From Notospermus geniculatus (lineage: Eukaryota; Nemertea; Pilidiophora; Heteronemertea; Lineidae): a DNA stretch of 64,000 nucleotides. The position numbers and the translations under genes are program-made. Below the pieces are notes generated by a model. That model worked only from the letters and a program-made list of their open reading frames with translations, had not been told where the DNA came from and searched no databases. The DNA is taken from positions 191,353 to 255,352 of the forward strand of contig NMRB01000541.1 in NCBI GenBank assembly GCA_002633025.1. Direction: 5' to 3'. Below, in pieces: positions 37,516 to 49,599 of the stretch. Numbering within the stretch: the stretch's first letter is position 1; every line of letters begins with the position of its first letter.

Positions 37516-38912
37516 GATGGTAGATTCATGTCTGTTTACATTTGGATACTTTTTCCTGTGCCTTGATTACCTGGAAGCCTATTAAAAGTAAATCCGGGAC
37601 TCTAATGACGCCTATTTTTGACTCATTTTAAAGAAGTTCAACCTGAATTCTATCTATTAATCAGTCAATTAGTGCAATAATAGGTAATTTGATGGTGTTC
37701 TTGACTAATTAATCAACTTTTAGTGGTTCAGACCGTAACTCCTGTTTTCCACGAACTTATAAAGAAAGGGTGATGGAGAGGCATGATTTATGAGCTCAAG
37801 TGGGCCTCGCTGGAGTACAGGACAGTCAGTCTGGTTTCTTTACAATGTTTCTCTGTGGATACTCAGTAGGCCTTCCATTCAGCTGTTCTTCAAAGGGACA
37901 TAGCCTCCTACACTCCCTTGGGAACATTTAACTGATCAGCAAGAGCTACACCTGTGTCATCAATTCTGTGACGTTCTAAAATAGGACCGGTAACTGGTGG
38001 CGGCCTCTGAGTGCAGTGAAGTCTTCCATTGAGGCCATGTATCTTACCCAGAGTCTCGCACAGAGAGCAGCAACTGAACTTCAGACCTACTGACAGCTAT
38101 ATTAGAGTCTTGCCAGCTCTATACCACTCTTGCTCCTAAAGTGGATCTTTGCTGTTCCAAAAATGTCGTGAAATCCTAACGAGTCAACCACTTAACATTG
38201 ATTACAGTCTGACAGACTCTTCTGGGGGCTGTGTTAAAGGGGTGAGGACCCGGGGTGAAAGGTGACGCATAAACTCCTCTCTAGCTGTAGTCATTGATGC
38301 TGTGTTATTTAGATAAGGATGGAGCCAGTGTCCAGCCTCTTAGATACATTCGATGATAACTTGAATATGGCTGCTATGGTAATCAACTGGAAATGATATA
38401 GGAGGTTTATGATAGTCTGAGATCATTAATAACATGGCTTGATCCCTTTCTCTCAATGACTGATGGCCAATTCTGATTAGACAAAGTCACCTTTTGTTCG
38501 TGAATACCTGGGGTCTCACTATGAATGGTCAGCGAAGGGTTCTCACCAAATTGCTAAGATCGGGGATTATACCAGGCTCTTTGAGCATGGAGATTTGGCA
38601 ATGGGGAGTACTCGCACAATAGGTGGCGCCTGTGTACTGGCAGTTATAAACAGCTGATAAGTCAGTAAAGCTGAGGCTGTATGGCAGTAGAATTAAGAAC
38701 ACTAGCATGGTACCCGTGGCGAGCATATTCACAGGATGCATGTGGCCAGAGGATGGCATTTTGCTGGACGTCTCTGTGTGGGAGGAAAATGTTTAGTGGG
38801 GGCCAACTCCTCGGACAATAATCTAGGCCTATGGGAAGCAGATGGCAGCAGTTTTATGTGTTGAAGTTCCTATTTTCTGATCACCCTGCCTGGTTGAAGA
38901 CAATGCATTATA

Positions 38913-38990
38913 CCTGGTTCCGTCGGCCACCGTGTATATAGATGGTGTTGCGTACGCAGCGCCATCTACACGGTGGCCAGCGAAACCAGG
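38913..38990. repeat. 78-bp hairpin present in one of two duplicate copies
   Basis: CCTGGTTCCGTCGGCCACCG pairs with CGGTGGCCAGCGAAACCAGG, and the pairing continues TGTATATAGATGG/CCATCTACA around a short loop. It lies in the 486-bp segment missing from the 39.6-41.0 kb copy, so it may be part of an insertion polymorphism. Confidence 0.8.
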
Positions 38991-39186
38991 CTAGTGGGCA
39001 TTGCAAATCATTGGAAGTTTCTTCCTCCATTTTATTCGCTTAAGGGTAAAAAAATGTAATGCCACCCGCTTAAGGGCCACCCCCATGTCATTTTCAACAC
39101 TTCCTGTGAAATTGGTGCCATTTCGATCAGAAACCACGGAGGAGTTCGTGTTCGACGTTAAAGCGCCACCGTCAATTATAATATAG

Positions 39187-39285
39187 ATGAAATAGTAACG
39201 GGTTTCTTAGGTGAAAGACATAGCTTCCTACTGGATTCGAACCCACGGACCCTTGCATTAGGCATCAATCGCCAGCAGTAAAATT
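39187..39285 (-). repeat. tRNA-like repeat (SINE family C), copy 2
   Basis: Box B on the - strand is GGGTTCGAATCC; shared blocks GAAATAGTAACGGGTTTCTT and GCATTAGGCATCAATCGCC. Confidence 0.6.
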
Positions 39286-39447
39286 AAGGGGGTGACGTCA
39301 TAATAGAGAGTTTTGGCATCCCCCACTCCCCCATGAAGAGAGCACTGAACAAACAGGATAGGCATTCAAGTTGGAGTTTCAGGGGCTTTGCAAAAACTCT
39401 TTATTGTCGAGTTTTACCTCCTCCAATGAAAAGCCTCACCAAAATTC

Positions 39448-39567
39448 CTTTGACCTTGTCTAACATTCCTGTGACCTTGACCTTGTCTAACATTCCTGTG
39501 ACCTTGACCTTGTCTAACATTCCTGTGACCTTGACCTTGTCTAACATTCCTGTGACCTTGACCTTGT
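39448..39567 (+). repeat. 27-bp minisatellite with direct AGGTCA pairs
   Basis: The unit is TGACCTTGACCTTGTCTAAC followed by ATTCCTG; starts at 39472, 39499, 39526 and 39553, with a shortened leading copy. Read on the - strand each unit holds AGGTCAAGGTCA, two nuclear-receptor half-sites with no spacer. The array is cut off by the N. Confidence 0.92.
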
Positions 39568-40627
39568 NTGAATGCTTGGCTGCATTTGGCAGTAGGCCTA
39601 CTATTCCGATGATAGATTCATGTCTGTTTACATTTGGATACTTTTTCCTGTGCCTTGATTACCTGGAAGCCTATTAAAAGTAAATCCGGGACTCTAATGA
39701 GACCTGCTTTTGACTCATTTTAAAAGAAGTTCAACCTGAATTCTATCTATTAATCAGTCAATTAGTGCAATAATAGGTAATTTGATGGTGTTCTTGACTA
39801 ATTAATCAACTTTTAGTGGTTCAGACCGTAACTCCTGTTTTCCACGAACTGATAAAGAAAGGGCGATGGAGAGGCATGATTTATGAGCTCAAGTGGGCCT
39901 CACTCAGAGTACAGGACAGTCAGTCTAGTTTCTTTACAATGTTGCTCTGTGGATACTGAGTAGGCCTTCCATTTCAGCTGTTCCTCAAAGACACAGGGCA
40001 CCCTAGACTCCATTGGGAGCATTCAGTTGATCAGATTTTTGCCACTCTGTACCACTCTTGCTCCTACACTGGATCTTTGCTGTTCCAAAAATGTTCTGAA
40101 ATCCTAACAAGTCAACCACTTAACATTGATTACTGTCCTTCAGACTCTTCTGGGGGCTGTGTTAAAGGGGTGAGGACCCGGGGTGAAAGGTGACGCATAA
40201 ACTCTTCTCTAGCTGTAATCATTGATGCTGTGTTATTTAGATAAGGATGGAGCCAGTGTCCAGCCTCTTAGATACATTCGATGATAACTTGAATATGGCT
40301 GCTACGGTAATCAACTGGAAATGATATAGGAGGTTTATGATAGTCTGAGATCATTAATAACATGGCTTGATCCCTTTCTCTCAATGACTGATGGCCAATT
40401 CTGATTAGACAAAGTCACCTTTTGTTCGTGAATACCTGGGGTCTCACTATGAATGGTCAGTGAAGGGTTCTCACCAAATTGCTAAGATTGGGGATTATAC
40501 CAGGATCTTTGATCATGGAGATTTGGCAGTGGGGAGTACTTACACAATAGGTGGCACCTGTGTACCAGCGGTTATAAACAGCTGATAGTCAGTAAAGCTG
40601 AGGCTATATTGCAGTAGAATTAAGAAC

Positions 40628-40730
40628 ATGAAATAGTAACGGGTTTCTTAGTTGAAAGACAGCTTCCTACTGGATTCGAACCCACGGACCCTCGCATTAG
40701 GCATCAATCGCCAGCAGTAAAATTAAGGGG
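40628..40730 (-). repeat. tRNA-like repeat (SINE family C), copy 3
   Basis: Same block as 39187-39285 with few changes; the allelic or duplicated counterpart. Confidence 0.6.
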
Positions 40731-40876
40731 GTGACGTCATAATAGAGAGTTTTGGCATCCCCCACTCCCCCATGAAGAGAGCACTGAACAAACAGGATAG
40801 GCATTCAAGTTGGAGTTTCAGGGGCTTTGCGAAAACTCTTTATTGTCGAGTTTTACCTCCTAATGAAAAGCCTAGC

Positions 40877-41048
40877 TTGACCTTGTCTAACACTCCTGTG
40901 ACCTTGACTTTGTCTAACATTCCTGTGACCTTGACCTTGTCCAACATTCCTGTGACCTTGACCTTGTCTAACATTCCTGTGACCTTGACCTTGTCTAACA
41001 CTCCTGTGACCTTGACCTTGTCTAACATTCCTGTGACCTTGACTTTGT
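40877..41048 (+). repeat. 27-bp minisatellite, second copy
   Basis: Six units, starts at 40899, 40926, 40953, 40980, 41007 and 41034, with a shortened leading copy. Some units have TGACTT instead of TGACCT. It ends in unique sequence. The frames on both strands through it are repeat artefacts. Confidence 0.92.
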
Positions 41049-41050
41049 CT

Positions 41051-41564
41051 ATTCCTCATTTGACCTCTCAGCGGTGACCACGTCTAGTCAGAGATAACAC
41101 CCAATGTTAATGATTTGACACCTTAGCATGCGGAGGGTGACTAGCCAAGAATTCCACACTGTCCTCCGTGGAATCCTCCGAGGAGAGATAATGGCGGAGA
41201 CTGATGCTGCATCTTGATGAAATCTTGTCTCTGCGGCGTGCTGGTGTCGTTGTCCATATGGTATCCATCACTTTGTCATCGCGGCAGCATCGCGATGACA
41301 CTCAGGAGACGACAGAGACCTTGATTTGAATTGCAATTTCGTGCTGGTGTGCATGAATGCAGTACCGCATCGCCGACACAGGACGTTGCATCATCACTTG
41401 GCTATCTTGTCTTATCTTTGGTAATGAAGTTCTGGAGGTGCAGCGAGACATGAGAGGAATTCTAAACTGATTAAAAAACAGTACAGCTGGTTGGCATCTT
41501 GTGGCATCCAACGACATCGAACTCATTCTGTGAGATGTGTTGTAGCTTGAATCAAGGGCAGGGG
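41051..41564. other. non-coding stretch, nothing recognised
   Basis: No supported gene. Confidence 0.4.
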
Positions 41565-41655
41565 CATCCTCCCATAGCAGGGGTTTTACCTCACTCCTCT
41601 TCATCCACTCGAGTGTTCGAAGAGAGCGAGACCAAAGCCCTGCTATGGGAGGATG
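41565..41655. mobile_element. CATCCTCCCAC hairpin element, copy 3
   Basis: Left end CATCCTCCCATAGCAGGGG, right end CCCTGCTATGGGAGGATG, with the central CTCTTCATCCACTCGAGTG. Both ends share the same T in place of C (CATAGC/GCTATG): a compensatory change that keeps the stem paired. Confidence 0.85.
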
Positions 41656-42934
41656 GGACAGGCGTGACCCTTGACCTCCGTGTCTGTTGACTTGATATTG
41701 AATCAGGAGTTGATCAAGCAAGTCAATAAACAGCTGCAGGAGGAAACCAGAATGCCCGTGGAAAAAATGTGCTCTTAAAGAGAGTCGCCCTCTATTAGGG
41801 CTAGAAGTAGGGTGTATTTCAGAATTAAATGGCAAATAACATTGGCTTCGCTTTCGACGTCATAACTGAGTTGTTCGTCAGCGCCATGTCACGGATTCGT
41901 TCAGCTGGTTCCTCATTGAGTTTGGCAAGGATCAAACTTAGAACCTTGTTGACAGTCACTGATGTTGCACTACACCATACAGTGTCTTACAGCGTGGCTT
42001 AACAATCATGGAAGTGTGTGAATTCGGCATAAATTCTGTTGCTGCATGACACATTTTTTGTGAACAGTTGTTTTTTCATGATCCATTTCTCAGCACTTGA
42101 TGCTGAGAAGGAGTTGACGCGGCGCCTGTGACACTCTCTAGATGACTCCAGAGGAAGACACCGAGTTGTAATTTCAAGGGCCATCAACCAGCGTCACACA
42201 CTTCAGCCGAAGATGTCTCAACGAACTTCAGGCAGACATCTCGAAAAATTGCCTTCTCTGAGATTGCACGCCATGTAGTTCATTGAATGTTGATGTTCTT
42301 CGAATTGGAAATTTTGAGTTTGAATTTGATATTAGGCTTGGGACGGTTTGCTTTCCATTCTACTGCTGTGATGGTAAAAGTTACGGCTGGGTATTTCTTC
42401 AAGACAACGGTGTTGAAAGTTGCACAGTTGGCACGTGAAGTTAAAACTGGGCCGTGATGTCACAAACGGAAAATGCGGAGAATTGGAGTAGAAAATCATT
42501 TCAAAATCAAGCTTTTGCCTGAAGAACCAATTTCTAGCAGAGTGTACCGATGGTCACTGAGCATCAAACCCAATCCATGGACCTGTTTTAGAGGAGATCA
42601 GTCCGATGCGTGAGAAGACGTTTATCCACTACCAGACATGGATCGACATGTTGAAGCAAGTTGTTGAGTAGGCAACAAAGAAATCTCTCCAGGGTCGTCT
42701 TGGTGTCCTGTTGACAAAACCAGCATCGATGCGGCTTCAAAGCCTCTCGGTATCAAAAGACCGGAGAAAGGTGATTGCGTGTCACATCGACGTACCTGAC
42801 CGTCAACTTTATTGGGTAATGAGCATTTACAGGGGCGAGGTGTAGGGTTTAAGGTGACGTGAAGTGGTCTCCTGGTGTATCGTGGCCAGTGACACTGGAT
42901 GGATGGGCGTGATCTTGTAAGGGAAGAAGATAAA
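41656..42934. other. non-coding stretch, nothing recognised
   Basis: No supported gene. Confidence 0.4.
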
Positions 42935-43052
42935 GGGTCGTATTTTAGAACGTTCCTTAACGTTAAGGTCGACCTTAAGTCTATTGTAAAACCATCGAGA
43001 ACAATAGATCTAAGGTGGACCTTATGTTAAGGAACGTTCTAAAATACGGCCC
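42935..43052. mobile_element. GGGYCGTATTTTAGAACG hairpin MITE
   Basis: A 118-bp near-palindrome: GGGTCGTATTTTAGAACGTT at the left, AACGTTCTAAAATACGGCCC at the right, pairing on through TCCTTAAC and AAGGTC to a short loop. AAA follows on the right and precedes on the left, perhaps a 3-bp duplication. Harbinger-like by form only. Confidence 0.8.
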
Positions 43053-44535
43053 AAAGTATATCTTGGATTTTGCATGAAGAATTTGTCTTATTTCCCCTGC
43101 AGTCCTGTTTCTCTTATTTTCACAGTTCCCAGCAGCCCTAGTTTCAATTTCACAACATACACCCCTTGTTTTCAAGCTGTTCCTATTGACAGCTGTACAG
43201 ACTACAGGTTGATACTCTGGGGGCTTCAAAAGCTGGGGTCAGGAACATACAGAACTATACACGCACATTTTTGCCACTGATATAGTCTTTGATCCGAGCC
43301 GCCTGGAACTCGCGTGTCATCGAAATTAATCTTTGAGCCGCTTAGGCTCAGCTTTCTGAAAAACAGTAATCACTTCTTTGAATGTGTATAAATATATAAA
43401 TAGACTTGTATTAACTCTCAAAATAGATTTCATTTTATTGTGCTGTGTCCTCTGCTTAGATTACATCAGAATAAAAATGGGTTTGACTCGCATTTACATG
43501 AGATATCCAGTATTAAGTTAAAGGTGACTGGATCTTTCAAACGATGCGTCAGCGTATTACATCTGGTTTGAAATCCTCGTGCGTTCCATTAAAATGCCAA
43601 ATCAGATGACCTTGGTCTTTTTGACTGCTCAGCTGGAAGTCCTGCTGTAATTGTGGTGTAAAATCATTGCCGCTTTCAACTGAAAATGGTGAATAAAGTT
43701 GCCAGTGTCAACAACACCACTACTTTATGACACAGAACTTGCCCAATTACGGAATACTCGATGACTTTAACTTTCACCACATAAAACGGTTGAATATGTA
43801 AAGTCAACTGGAAGTGAAATCCCGGTGGATACAGCCACGACTCTCCCCGACACCACTTCCGCTAAAAGCAACCAAAAGGTTGAATAATAAACTTTGAAAT
43901 TCAAAACACGAGGAGGCTGGCTCCCTTGCGTTTTCTCCGTATGACTCACAAACCAATCTCCCCGTCTCCCGGGAAAGGTACCATCCATTACCGTTTCGAC
44001 CTTTTGTCGTAACGGTATGTTATTTACATTCTTCGCTAATTTGACGGGAGATGCTCATTTCGATTTTAATGCGCGCTCCACGACGTGAAGTGGCCACTTC
44101 AAAGGTTAACGCTATCAGCTTTTGTGACTACGTAAAGATTTCGACGACGTCAACATTTGCTGAACGAGATGAAGTGAAAACTTGATTTGTTTTGGAGAAA
44201 AAAGCAACGTAATCTCCAATTCATGATTATTGGATTGAACTCAGGATCAAGATGTCGTCTGTTTAACTTGACGTGTTTTCCGGGTGTGACAAACTCGATG
44301 GATATTGCTCATGTTGTTTTATCAGCGTCCCGACTTTGTGTGCCAAGTTTTAACATGTCGTTTAGAGTAAACACGTTTTGTGGACTTTGCGACGATGAAA
44401 CAATGAATTTCTCTGATGGATCAATCAGAATTTTGTGAAGAAAATTTCTCACGTTCAGGTTGATATTTTGTAGAAATCTGACGTAAATGAGAAAACTTTC
44501 ACATGGAGAGTTGCTTCAGCAACCTCCACCCCCTT
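43053..44535. other. non-coding stretch, nothing recognised
   Basis: No supported gene. Confidence 0.4.
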
Positions 44536-44812
44536 GGAGCCTTGAGCCAAGTGGTTATCATGGCCGCTTAGCAACCGGCAAGTCCTGGGTTCGAATCCCA
44601 GGCTGTATGGGATTGATCATTCCCGGCTCTTCAGTCCGTCGCATGGGACAGTAAGCCGTGGTGCCTTCCACCTTGTGCCTTTCCAAGGGCAAGTAAAAGA
44701 CACCATCCAAGTGAGGAACATGAGTAGCTTGAGATGGCCTCTTCCGTACTTACCAGGGCCATTAATGCTATGGCTTCGGCACTGATGGAAAAATCTAATA
44801 CAAATACGATCC
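44536..44812 (+). mobile_element. tRNA-derived SINE family A, copy 1
   Basis: The head GGAGCCTTGAGCCAAGTGG carries a box A-like segment (GAGCCAAGTGGTTA); box B is GGGTTCGAATCCC about 37 bases on. The body is shared with the copy at 55476-55754: GGGACAGTAAGCC, CAAGTGAGGAACATGAGTAGC, GAGATGGCCTCTTCC, GGGCCATTAATGCTATGGCT. It ends in AATCTAATACAAATAC. It is non-coding, Pol III-type and mobilised by a partner LINE not in this window. Confidence 0.85.
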
Positions 44813-45698
44813 ACCTTCTGCAGATGCCTCGTCACTGATGAAGCATCTTCTATTCCAGTCTCCCGTTCTCTCATGTTAAGTTACACAGCAGATATACCAT
44901 TACTCAAACAAGTCAAATGTCAGACATATTCTCAAGTTTTGGTCTTTCTCATCTGCGAATGTCTTAGCGGGTGATAGGATTGGCCGGATCACATGACCTG
45001 TGGGCGACATTGAGTACAATGTATTGTCTTCCTTCTGTGTCATCTTTGAAATAGAAACCTGATGAGATACCAGAGGTGTTGGGCAATGCTATATGGCAGT
45101 CGAGAACTCACATTATCAGTTGTTTTACGAAGACCAACTCTAAATGGTGCTGTAATTGCAAAATTACGAATGTACGGTTCAAAAGTTTTTGCGGGAAGTT
45201 ACACGATGATGAAGTAAAGAAGACTCGTTCAAATTTTCCACTTCTGTTCGTTTTGCCACCGTTTACAAGAACAAAAGATCCAAAGTGGATTGCACTGCAT
45301 CTAAAACACTTTTCCTTCCATACACTTCCAACGAGCGCCAACCATGTGCATGAAGATGACTCACTGCCTTCAATAGCTAACCTATCTTTACCAAATGAAC
45401 TGAACATTGAACACGGAGCTAAAAAAGCTAATAACCGCTAAGGTACTGACGTTTGCACGACGTTGACGAAGGCGAGCATGTGTAGGTCACTTTTTCTCTA
45501 ATGACTGGTTCTCTTGTCCAATCATCAATCAAATAGATGAATCCTTCATCCTCAAATCTGAAGATGGAGCTGATGAGATCAAAGTTGTTTCTGTAGTGTG
45601 TCGAAAAGTTTATATGTGGGTATTTAATTTGGTAGTCCGGTGAGATTCACTTTCCTCTTGTACTCATTTGCTGAAGCCTCAACCGGAGAATCTTGGCT
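44813..45698. other. non-coding stretch
   Basis: An open frame of 121 codons at 45076-45441 has no recognisable domain; the opposite strand is also open over 99 codons. No exon call is supported. Confidence 0.4.
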
Positions 45699-45903
45699 CA
45701 ATGGGGAACTTTCCTGCCGTTAGAGGCCACCTGTTAGCGGTCCAGGAACGTCACCAAATTCAACGTCAAATGCGCGAGCCACGGCGCCCACATCATTATG
45801 GATGACGTTGTGGCATGCATTTCTGCCCTGTGACGTCAAATTTCATGACGTTCTTGGACTGCTAACTCGTAGTGGCCTCTGACGGCAGGAAAGTTCCCCA
45901 TTG
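45699..45903. mobile_element. CAATGGGGAACTTTCC hairpin MITE
   Basis: A 205-bp element with about 55-bp inverted arms: CAATGGGGAACTTTCCTGCC at the left and GGCAGGAAAGTTCCCCATTG at the right. Pairing continues through AGAGGCCAC/GTGGCCTCT and GGAACGTCA/TGACGTTC. No target duplication was resolved. It lies 14 bp from the next hairpin element. Confidence 0.85.
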
Positions 45904-45917
45904 GTACTGAACACAAC

Positions 45918-46015
45918 CCATCCTCCCACAGCAGGGATTTTACCTCGCTCCTCTTTATCCACTCACTGTGAGTGTATGAAGAGGAACGAGACCAAAGCCC
46001 TGCTGTGGGAGGATG
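45918..46015. mobile_element. CATCCTCCCAC hairpin element, copy 4, with 8-bp duplication
   Basis: The best-preserved copy: CATCCTCCCACAGCAGGG at the left, CCCTGCTGTGGGAGGATG at the right, with the centre CACTCACTGTGAGTG. Direct repeats AACACAAC lie at 45910-45917 and 46016-46023, an 8-bp duplication as for hAT-type transposition. It is short, non-coding and almost fully self-complementary. Confidence 0.88.
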
Positions 46016-46023
46016 AACACAAC

Positions 46024-46994
46024 GTGATGACATCATCTGCTTATCTCTCTCCAAATGTACAAGGTTTGTGAATCCGAGACAGTTCGAAGAAGGATCCACA
46101 GAACCCAGAAGATAACTGTTCCATTTTGTTGTGAATTTGTAAAAGAGATGAAAAGATCCTATCAGACATACTGCTAACTACCCGAAATATTTTACATCAG
46201 AAATATTCAACTATATGCCAGAATGGACAAGATAATCAAGTCCGTGATACGGTTCTTATAAAAACGAGACCGGTTCTTATAGAAACGATACCGGTTATCC
46301 CATCTTCTTACTGATTAGTAAATATTCCATGCATAGATTGAGCTGATCTCCGATAACGAGGATCCCAGTCAATCCTGTATTAATCGACTCCTTCTTGAGA
46401 CTCGGGGAGCTGAAGGCCAAGGATTAGGTACGAGGATTTCTGGGTACGTTTGTAATCGCGGTGTTGGTTATTCTGGTGATTCTGGAAGAGATGTCTGGAG
46501 TGGAACTCAGGCGTCTGCTCCGTCAACTTGAAGCAGCCAGGCTGACAGTTTACTGGGGTGGAGGCCCAGTTGTGTCGTCTGCTCAGTCCAGGTCAGATTC
46601 CAGCCTCAAAACCTTTTATTTATTCAATGGTGCAAATATTGAAGAGGGACAGTTGTATTGTAGCACAATACCTGTTATACTGCCACCCAATATAGGAACA
46701 CACAGTAGCTCTTCTCCTATCATCCCAATCTTCTGTTTTCCCACTTGTTCTGTACGTAGACATTTCACTTTACAAACCTGACACATTCGTATAGATTTTC
46801 AATACTCAACTTAAGTCCTCTGGATGGAGATGAATGGATGAGCCCCCTGTGTCTTCGATTTTCAACCTCTGGCAGGCGGCCATGTCTCGATCGCGATCGG
46901 CTGATGCCTGATGGTTCCGTCTGGTAAAAAGTTCGGAAATGTCCTGTGGTGTTCTCCCCAGGCTATGAGGGGGACATGGTAATGGGGTGAACAG
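46024..46994. other. non-coding stretch
   Basis: No gene recognised; a 24-bp unit (ACGGTTCTTATAxAAACGA) is duplicated near 46251-46295. Confidence 0.4.
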
Positions 46995-47395
46995 TTTTCG
47001 TATTCATTTCTGCATATTTCATGTATTCATTGTTGAAAACAATGTGTATTCAAATCTCTTTATTCATCATTGAATACTGCCAGTATTCACCATTGAATAG
47101 TCTCTGTATTCATCATTGAATACTCTCTGTATTCATCATGGAATACTCTCTGTATTCATCGTTGAATACTCCATGTATTCACCATTGAATACCATGTATT
47201 CACCATTGAATACTCCCTGTATTCACTATTCAATACTCCCTGTATTCATCTACTCCATGTATTTAGCATTGACTACTCTGTATTCATCATTCAATACACT
47301 GTGTATTCATCATTGGCTATAATCTGTATTCTTGATTGAATACAATGTGTATTCTTCACTGACTAAGTCATGTATTTTTCACTGAATACTACTAG
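46995..47395. repeat. 25-bp minisatellite with internally palindromic unit
   Basis: About 15 diverged units of GTATTCATCATTGAATACTC type. GTATTCA and TGAATAC within each unit are inverse to one another, so every unit is a small hairpin and any two units can also pair. Confidence 0.88.
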
Positions 47396-49217
47396 TCAGA
47401 TGAGTACTTCATAAAATTCTGTCTCCCGTTTGATTTAAAGATGGAACGTTGATCCCACACCGAATGAACCACGGACGTGTGCTCACTCGGTCTTTCCGTA
47501 ATCCTGCCCAAATTTCCGCTGATCGACCAGTCATGTCGTATAAAAAACATTGTATATGTCGGTTTATCGTTGTGCGCCCCCTCGTCTGTCTGGATCTGTA
47601 TGTCATCTCATATGGATTACCTATGATTGATCTCCTCTCAAAAAAACACGAAGTCGGCCGGTCGTCATATATTTGGATGATCATATCTCAAAGAAGAAGC
47701 ACTTTCTCATGGTTTTGGCTTTTCAGATGATCATCAATTCTTGTCGATTTTTTTGCGACGGCACAGCCTCAGAGAGTTCTCTGGCCGTCTTTTTTCGTCG
47801 TTTCACCGGGGTAACCAGTTGCTTCTAGACTGTAACTTGAGGTGAATCATATACGAGGCTCACTCCAGTGTCTTGCTGTAAGTGGGTTCATTCAGAGTGA
47901 GTGCCACAAGAGAATTATCAGAGATCGTCTCCTCTCAGTTTCTGAATTTTGCCACCAGGGGAGCTGCTTCATTTCCAACTCAGCTCACGAACATCTTCCT
48001 AACTTGCTTCCACAAATCCCTGTAATCTTTCCACGGTTGTACCCAGACTCTGTGTTTCCACCGACATCCGTCGAGAACCATTTTCTGCTCTGTCAGATTT
48101 CATTAAGATTTCAAAGATTTTCCCCTCATTCTCTTCTTTCACTGTTGTAATGGATTATCTTCTTGTGGTGAAGACTCCACAATCTCATCCAACTTTTTCA
48201 CTTAAGCTGCTTTCTCATGAAACTTCCATTCCAACTTTGCCGTTGGAAAAAAACGATAAGTTGGCTTTCAAATTTGACTTGGTTAAACTTGTGTCATCAG
48301 ATCTCAACCGGTTGTTCAAGATTTTCAAGAGTTCACGTCTTTTCCCTTGAAGATTGGCGATATTGGTGTTGCTAGGTCTGTAACCGGAATCTCCACGAGG
48401 GTTGGATTTGTAGAAGAGTGCTGGCAGTTTGTGCAGGAAAGCGAGGGTTCAATTCACGGGTGGTAACATCCGATGGCTTTCAGCAGTCCGTGGCAGATTC
48501 CATTAATTTGAAGATGAATACAAAAGCTGTGAATGAAAAGCTTGTGAAATGAGTTTGTCTCTGATTGTCTCACAGGTCAGTGATAAGACTTAGTACAAAG
48601 GAAAGAGTTACCGGGCAGAAGAGTCATTAAGGGGAAGGATTGTCTGAAACGACCCTTGAAGATTTCCGATACACAAGACTGTTTTGTCCCTCAGACCCTT
48701 GTCACCATGTGAAAATGCTACAGGCAGGAATCATGAGGGACTCAAGGGGGATTAGGGGTCCTGGAGAGGAAGGGAATAGGTTCTGTCCCTTTTAGAGGGG
48801 ATTAAGGAAAGACAGCCATAATGAGGTTTGCAGTGATAGTCTATTTTCGACTGGGAGTCCATTGTTGGTGGTTTGGTACGTTAGGTATGGTAACATCCTC
48901 TGGTACATATTCCTGTGGGTGATCTGACCGCAGATGTGGTCGTCATTCTGAATGATTGATTCTGTTTCTGGTACCCCTGGGAAACATTTCATGGCACGGT
49001 GGGGAAATTGTCCAATTACTGTCTGCGTCAGATATAGTTGTCCTCCACGGAGATCTGTGGCCAGGATGGTGTCGGGATGGTTGCTGTGCTATACGGGGCC
49101 CAAATGCTGTTCGGTATTTCAGGCCTAAAGGTGACTGCTCCGCGTTACAGTAATTTGTCTCCTCATCTTCATCTTCATATCCAGGAAGTCCGTCCGTCCG
49201 TCAGTTCATCTTGCTGA
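47396..49217. other. non-coding stretch, nothing recognised
   Basis: The frames at 47449-47730, 47842-48150 and 48150-48350 show no family features. Confidence 0.4.
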
Positions 49218-49599
49218 ATGATCAGAATTTCATCCTTCATGTCATCCCACACTAATCAAAATATCCACAGACGTGGAAAAACTCTAGGGTTGCCATCTTT
49301 TTCAGGGCATTCGTTCCTTCATTGCCTCAAATTACCTGGTTTCATTCAAGTTGAGGCCATCATGGCCAAGGTCAAGGACACTTGCAACTTTGACCTTGAA
49401 CTTGTACATCACTGTGTATATCTGTTGTTGCTATGGCGACTTCTGTTGGGATTTGTCATGTCTGTAGTGGGTTTACTGCAAAATTCATTTGGGGTATGTG
49501 TGGGAATAAGCTCTTCAAATTTTTATCATGGTGTTGCACAAAAGCTTAACAGAAAAAGCCCATTTCCATTTTCTGCAACAATGTCGGTGAAATCCCAAC

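Larger units (their letters stand above)
37477..41050 (+). repeat. about 2-kb direct duplication with an N at the junction
   Basis: 37477-39567 is repeated as 39569-41050. The order is collinear: 37477-38700 matches 39569-40627, and 39187-39567 matches 40628-41050. The first copy has an extra 486 bp (38701-39186) and about 165 bp more near 37.9-38.1 kb; the rest differs by scattered substitutions. The single N at 39568 is the exact boundary, and the first copy stops inside a tandem array. This is best explained as two haplotype contigs placed end to end. Confidence 0.88.

Noticed and set aside
40772-41077. Frame with nine-residue repeats (SNIPVTLTL)
   Set aside because: It is a translation of the 27-bp minisatellite; both strands are open because 27 is a multiple of three.
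41302-41835. 177-codon frame on the - strand
   Set aside because: It runs through the CATCCTCCCAC hairpin element and has no family signature.
44536-44610. Possible functional tRNA gene
   Set aside because: It has box A and box B but continues into a SINE body shared with a second copy flanked by target duplications.
45076-45441. 121-codon + strand frame
   Set aside because: No domain, no splice context, antisense also open.
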